From Lutjanus erythropterus (taxonomy: Eukaryota > Chordata > Actinopteri > Lutjaniformes > Lutjanidae), in NCBI GenBank assembly GCA_020091685.1, contig CM034606.1, forward strand, positions 19,174,695-19,238,694: 64,000 nucleotides of DNA. Reading direction: 5' to 3'. The notes below the pieces were generated by a model. It did not search any database, was not told the DNA's origin, and was given only the letters and a program-made list of their open reading frames with translations. Positions within the stretch are counted from its first letter, which is position 1. Each line of letters opens with the position of its first letter. A program made the position numbers and the translations under genes. Below, piece after piece: positions 61,101 through 64,000 of this stretch.

Positions 61101-63600
61101 AGAATAGTGTTTTGTTTATGTATTAAATTAAATAATGAAGAAAGTGATGAATACAATTAACACAGTGTGGCTACTGTCCTCACATGCTGAATTGGTGTTT
61201 GTGGTGAATTCTGTATTGTCAGTACACTAAACAATAAGATATGCTACTGCAACCTGAAAAGAGCCAAAAGCAAACAAACAAAAAAACGACTTCAACCTTA
61301 ATTAAATGAGAAATTAATTCAGATTATACCTGTTGAGAAAAACTATTCAGCTCTTGGTGTTCTGAAGCTGCTTGCAGTGCACACAGCTGGTACCGATGAC
61401 AATGATGCCATCAACGGGTGCCAGTTTATCAGCAGCTCATCACGGTTGGCAACAGGAGGTGATACCAACCACGCAGTACACACACAGTAAATATTAAAGT
61501 TGGTGTGTTCAAAATATTTTAAGCAACATGAGGATACTAACATGAAAACCATCTCTTATCAAAATGATCTAACAATACATAAAATATTATATGTATGATA
61601 TGATATCTTATTTGTTTATTTTATTATTTTATTTCTAAAAAGACAGCTACTGGCTGCTGCATTGTTTTTGTTTTGCAATTACATAATTCAAGCATTTATT
61701 GCCAATTCATCCATTCCAATTTTTTTGCACAAGCTATATTTTATTTTATAAAGAAGGAAAGCAGAAGCACTTTAAGATAAAAGGAAAGAATGGAATTTTC
61801 TATCAATAAAAAAAATGGCACATCATATTTATTATTTAAAGGGAAAAGGGAACTTTGTTTTCTTGCTTATGGAGCTGTGCAGCAGTGCCTACATGTACCA
61901 GGATGCCTTGTGAGTAAGCTTGTGAATCCCACACTCATGTTGCCGTGTTTTCACCGCCCTAGCTTGTCGCTATTGCTTTCTTTGCCAAAACATGGGTTAG
62001 ATGACAAAAATACTCATCTAGCGCACCTCCTGGCTACCCAGAGATGGAGACTAGGAATCCAAGCTGAAATAGCCAATAGTCATTCTTCCTTGCATCCAGT
62101 GACATCACTCCAACTTCACTTGACGCAGGGAGATTTTGCAGCAGAAGCACTCAGTTTTCACTGTCAATACAGCACACGCTGAGGAATTTAATTGCTTTAA
62201 TTGACTACACTTACTATCAACGCTGACTGGACCTCCACATGAAAAGTGCACGATATCCCCTCTAATACAAGACAGTTTTTCAAGTTGTCATTTTTCTTTG
62301 TTTTTTTAATATCACAATAAATATATTGTGGTATTTTGTTACCGTGAGTTTTTGGCATCATTACATCTCCAGTGCTAATGGCTAAAAAACAGTTAATGAG
62401 TAAACACACATGGTTGCCTTTGTGTTTGCCTCCATTTCTCCTTTCAGCAGCTGTTTTTACAGAAACAGAATCAGTCATGAACCTGTAAAGAACCATATGG
62501 GGGCATTAACAGTCCTCTGTATAATGGTGGTACTCCATAGGACCATTATCCAATTTAAGGAAGCACTGAAGACCCAGAACTTTCTGTATAAAGAAAAAAA
62601 AAAAGGAAGTGTACACTCCACCATGACCATGATATTCTCCAGAGTTTCCTGGTCAGAGCCAACTGTGAAAAACAGCAATATATAACACTTATGTGATTTA
62701 TGAGAGCTATATTTATCACGTTGATATAAACTATTCAACTATTACCAGCCTCCACATTACTCCAGCAATTCATTCATGTCAGTGGACCAAACAATTCCCT
62801 CCCCTCTGCACTGCCACCCCCAAACCAAACTGCTTCTCTCTCTGCCTGTACCCATATGACTTTCAATAGAGACTTCTCCAAGGAAATAAGAGGAGAGGGG
62901 GACATTTCTCAACTCATCCACATGCAATAAGTGATGATGCTGCGATGTATCACACATTGATCTGAAGCATTTGGGGGAGCCGAGCGTATTAAGAAGGGAG
63001 CGCAGTAGACTAATGGGCCTGACTGGGAGACAAATTGGGCCAGACGTACAGCAACACAGCCCCAGGAAATATGGGGGCTCGCATCACTTTTATTGCTTTA
63101 ATGCATTTTAGTGTTAACTGAGAAATTGAACCTCAAATTACCTACAATCCATTTGTTTTTTCCCTTTTTTTTTGTTGTCTTCTGCACCAGAGAAGGTGTA
63201 GTGAAAACATTATAGGCCGTATGCTGAACAAGCAAGTTTCTCTGTTTTGAAATAAGTTGCTCATTTAAAAGAGTGGACTGTATTATTGTGTAAAAAAGTT
63301 CAACATCAAGTAAGACTCTTTTGTATTTCCTTCCAGATAATGTGATTATAGGGACATTATGTCACGGAGAAAAGGAGAAATCTAACAGATTAAACAATAT
63401 AACCGCTGCATATTTTTAGGTGATTACATTTACAAGAAAATAAACAAGAAAAAGAGAACAATAATGTAAAATAGCTATAAATCATGTTTTAATTTACCTT
63501 GAGTTCCAGTTAGTGATCTCAGGTTTTATTTAGAAGCTAATTGATCTTGTCATTAAAATGTGTTACTCCACAACTTTACAGATAGTGCGGCACTGTACAA

Positions 63601-64000
63601 GTTAAAGGGATAGTACAGGTTTTTTGAAATGGGGTTGTATGAGGTAATAGTGTGTAGTAGATGGTGATTGGCATGCAACCAGGTTGGAGAAGCAGACATG
63701 AGTCCTGGCATGGAAGCTTAGTATTATACTCTTGCAGTGGTGGCCAGCAAAAAAGAGTGTTTTAGCCACCTAAAAAAATCTGTATCTTTTTAAGTGTATG
63801 ATGTGTACCTTGCCATTAGACAGCCCTTTCGGTAGTACTTCCATTTTCCTTCCGATAAGACAAACCGAGGAACTGCTTGGGTTAGAGTTGCAGCAGTCTG
63901 TGGAAGAAACAACAAATACAAATGTAATAGAAACAGAAAAAACATAAATAAGAAAACAAAAATGAGTGAACTGCCATTCACTGTCAAGCCAAGAAGATAA
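63601..64000 (+). mobile_element. Fold-back MITE (TTAAAGGGATAGT family), copy 2, cut by the window edge
   Basis: Begins GTTAAAGGGATAGTACAGGT with TTTTTTGAAATGGGGTTGTA, TAGTAGATGGTGATTGGCATGC and CACCTAAAAAAATCTGTATC. The first blocks match the element at 19656 in the same orientation. The right arm is not reached before the window ends. Confidence 0.5.

Larger units (their letters stand above)
53800..64000. other. Downstream intergenic region of znf503
   Basis: Contains a long TG tract (54.4 kb), an inverted-repeat MITE (57.4-58.2 kb) and the start of another MITE at 63.6 kb. The stretch 58.5-59.1 kb is repeat-poor. ORFs of 60-139 codons here show no domain, no splice context and no family resemblance that I can see. 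No gene is called. Confidence 0.55.

Overview
This window is vertebrate nuclear DNA, and almost certainly from a ray-finned (teleost) fish. It is AT-rich, its genes are split by introns with GT/AG junctions, and it carries long TG microsatellites. It is also full of short non-autonomous DNA transposons with 8-bp target-site duplications, several of which I recognise as families common in spiny-rayed fish genomes. There is no operon structure, no CRISPR array and no bacterial feature. Nearly all open reading frames of 60-150 codons here are chance ORFs in introns, intergenic DNA or repeats.

Two genes can be supported, and they point away from each other. On the plus strand, znf503 (Nlz2, a NET-family zinc-finger co-repressor) is complete in two coding exons, 51496-51750 and 52112-53542, encoding 561 residues. 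On the minus strand, two small exons at 42838-42879 and 41336-41436 join in frame to give the N-terminus of lrmda (leucine-rich melanocyte differentiation associated, formerly C10orf11). The remaining lrmda exons were not found, so 1-41335 is read as a large second intron that runs off the left edge. The divergent lrmda/znf503 pair matches the arrangement I recall on human chromosome 10q22, which supports both assignments.

Layout: 1-41335 is intronic DNA with MITEs at about 3.4, 11, 13, 16.7, 19.7, 22.3, 28.1 and 40.3 kb, a 28-bp minisatellite at 5.9 kb, several hairpins, and low-repeat stretches that could be enhancers. 41336-42879 holds lrmda exons 2 and 1, with an intron containing one transposon nested in another. 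42880-51060 is the shared intergenic region. It holds the lrmda promoter (CACGTG and inverted CCAAT), a CpG-rich island with a full CRE at 47.5 kb, and Pbx/Meis-like sites at 50.3 kb. 51060-53800 is the znf503 promoter, a 5' leader with three short upstream ORFs, two exons and the start of the 3' UTR. 53.8-64 kb is downstream DNA with a long TG tract, an inverted-repeat element at 57.4-58.2 kb and no recognisable gene.

I found no convincing new gene system. The most interesting observations are the short uORF whose stop codon overlaps the znf503 start codon as ATGA, the set of datable MITE insertions with visible target duplications, the minisatellites expanded inside or beside transposon-like DNA, and a perfect 20-bp-arm hairpin at 39.2 kb.
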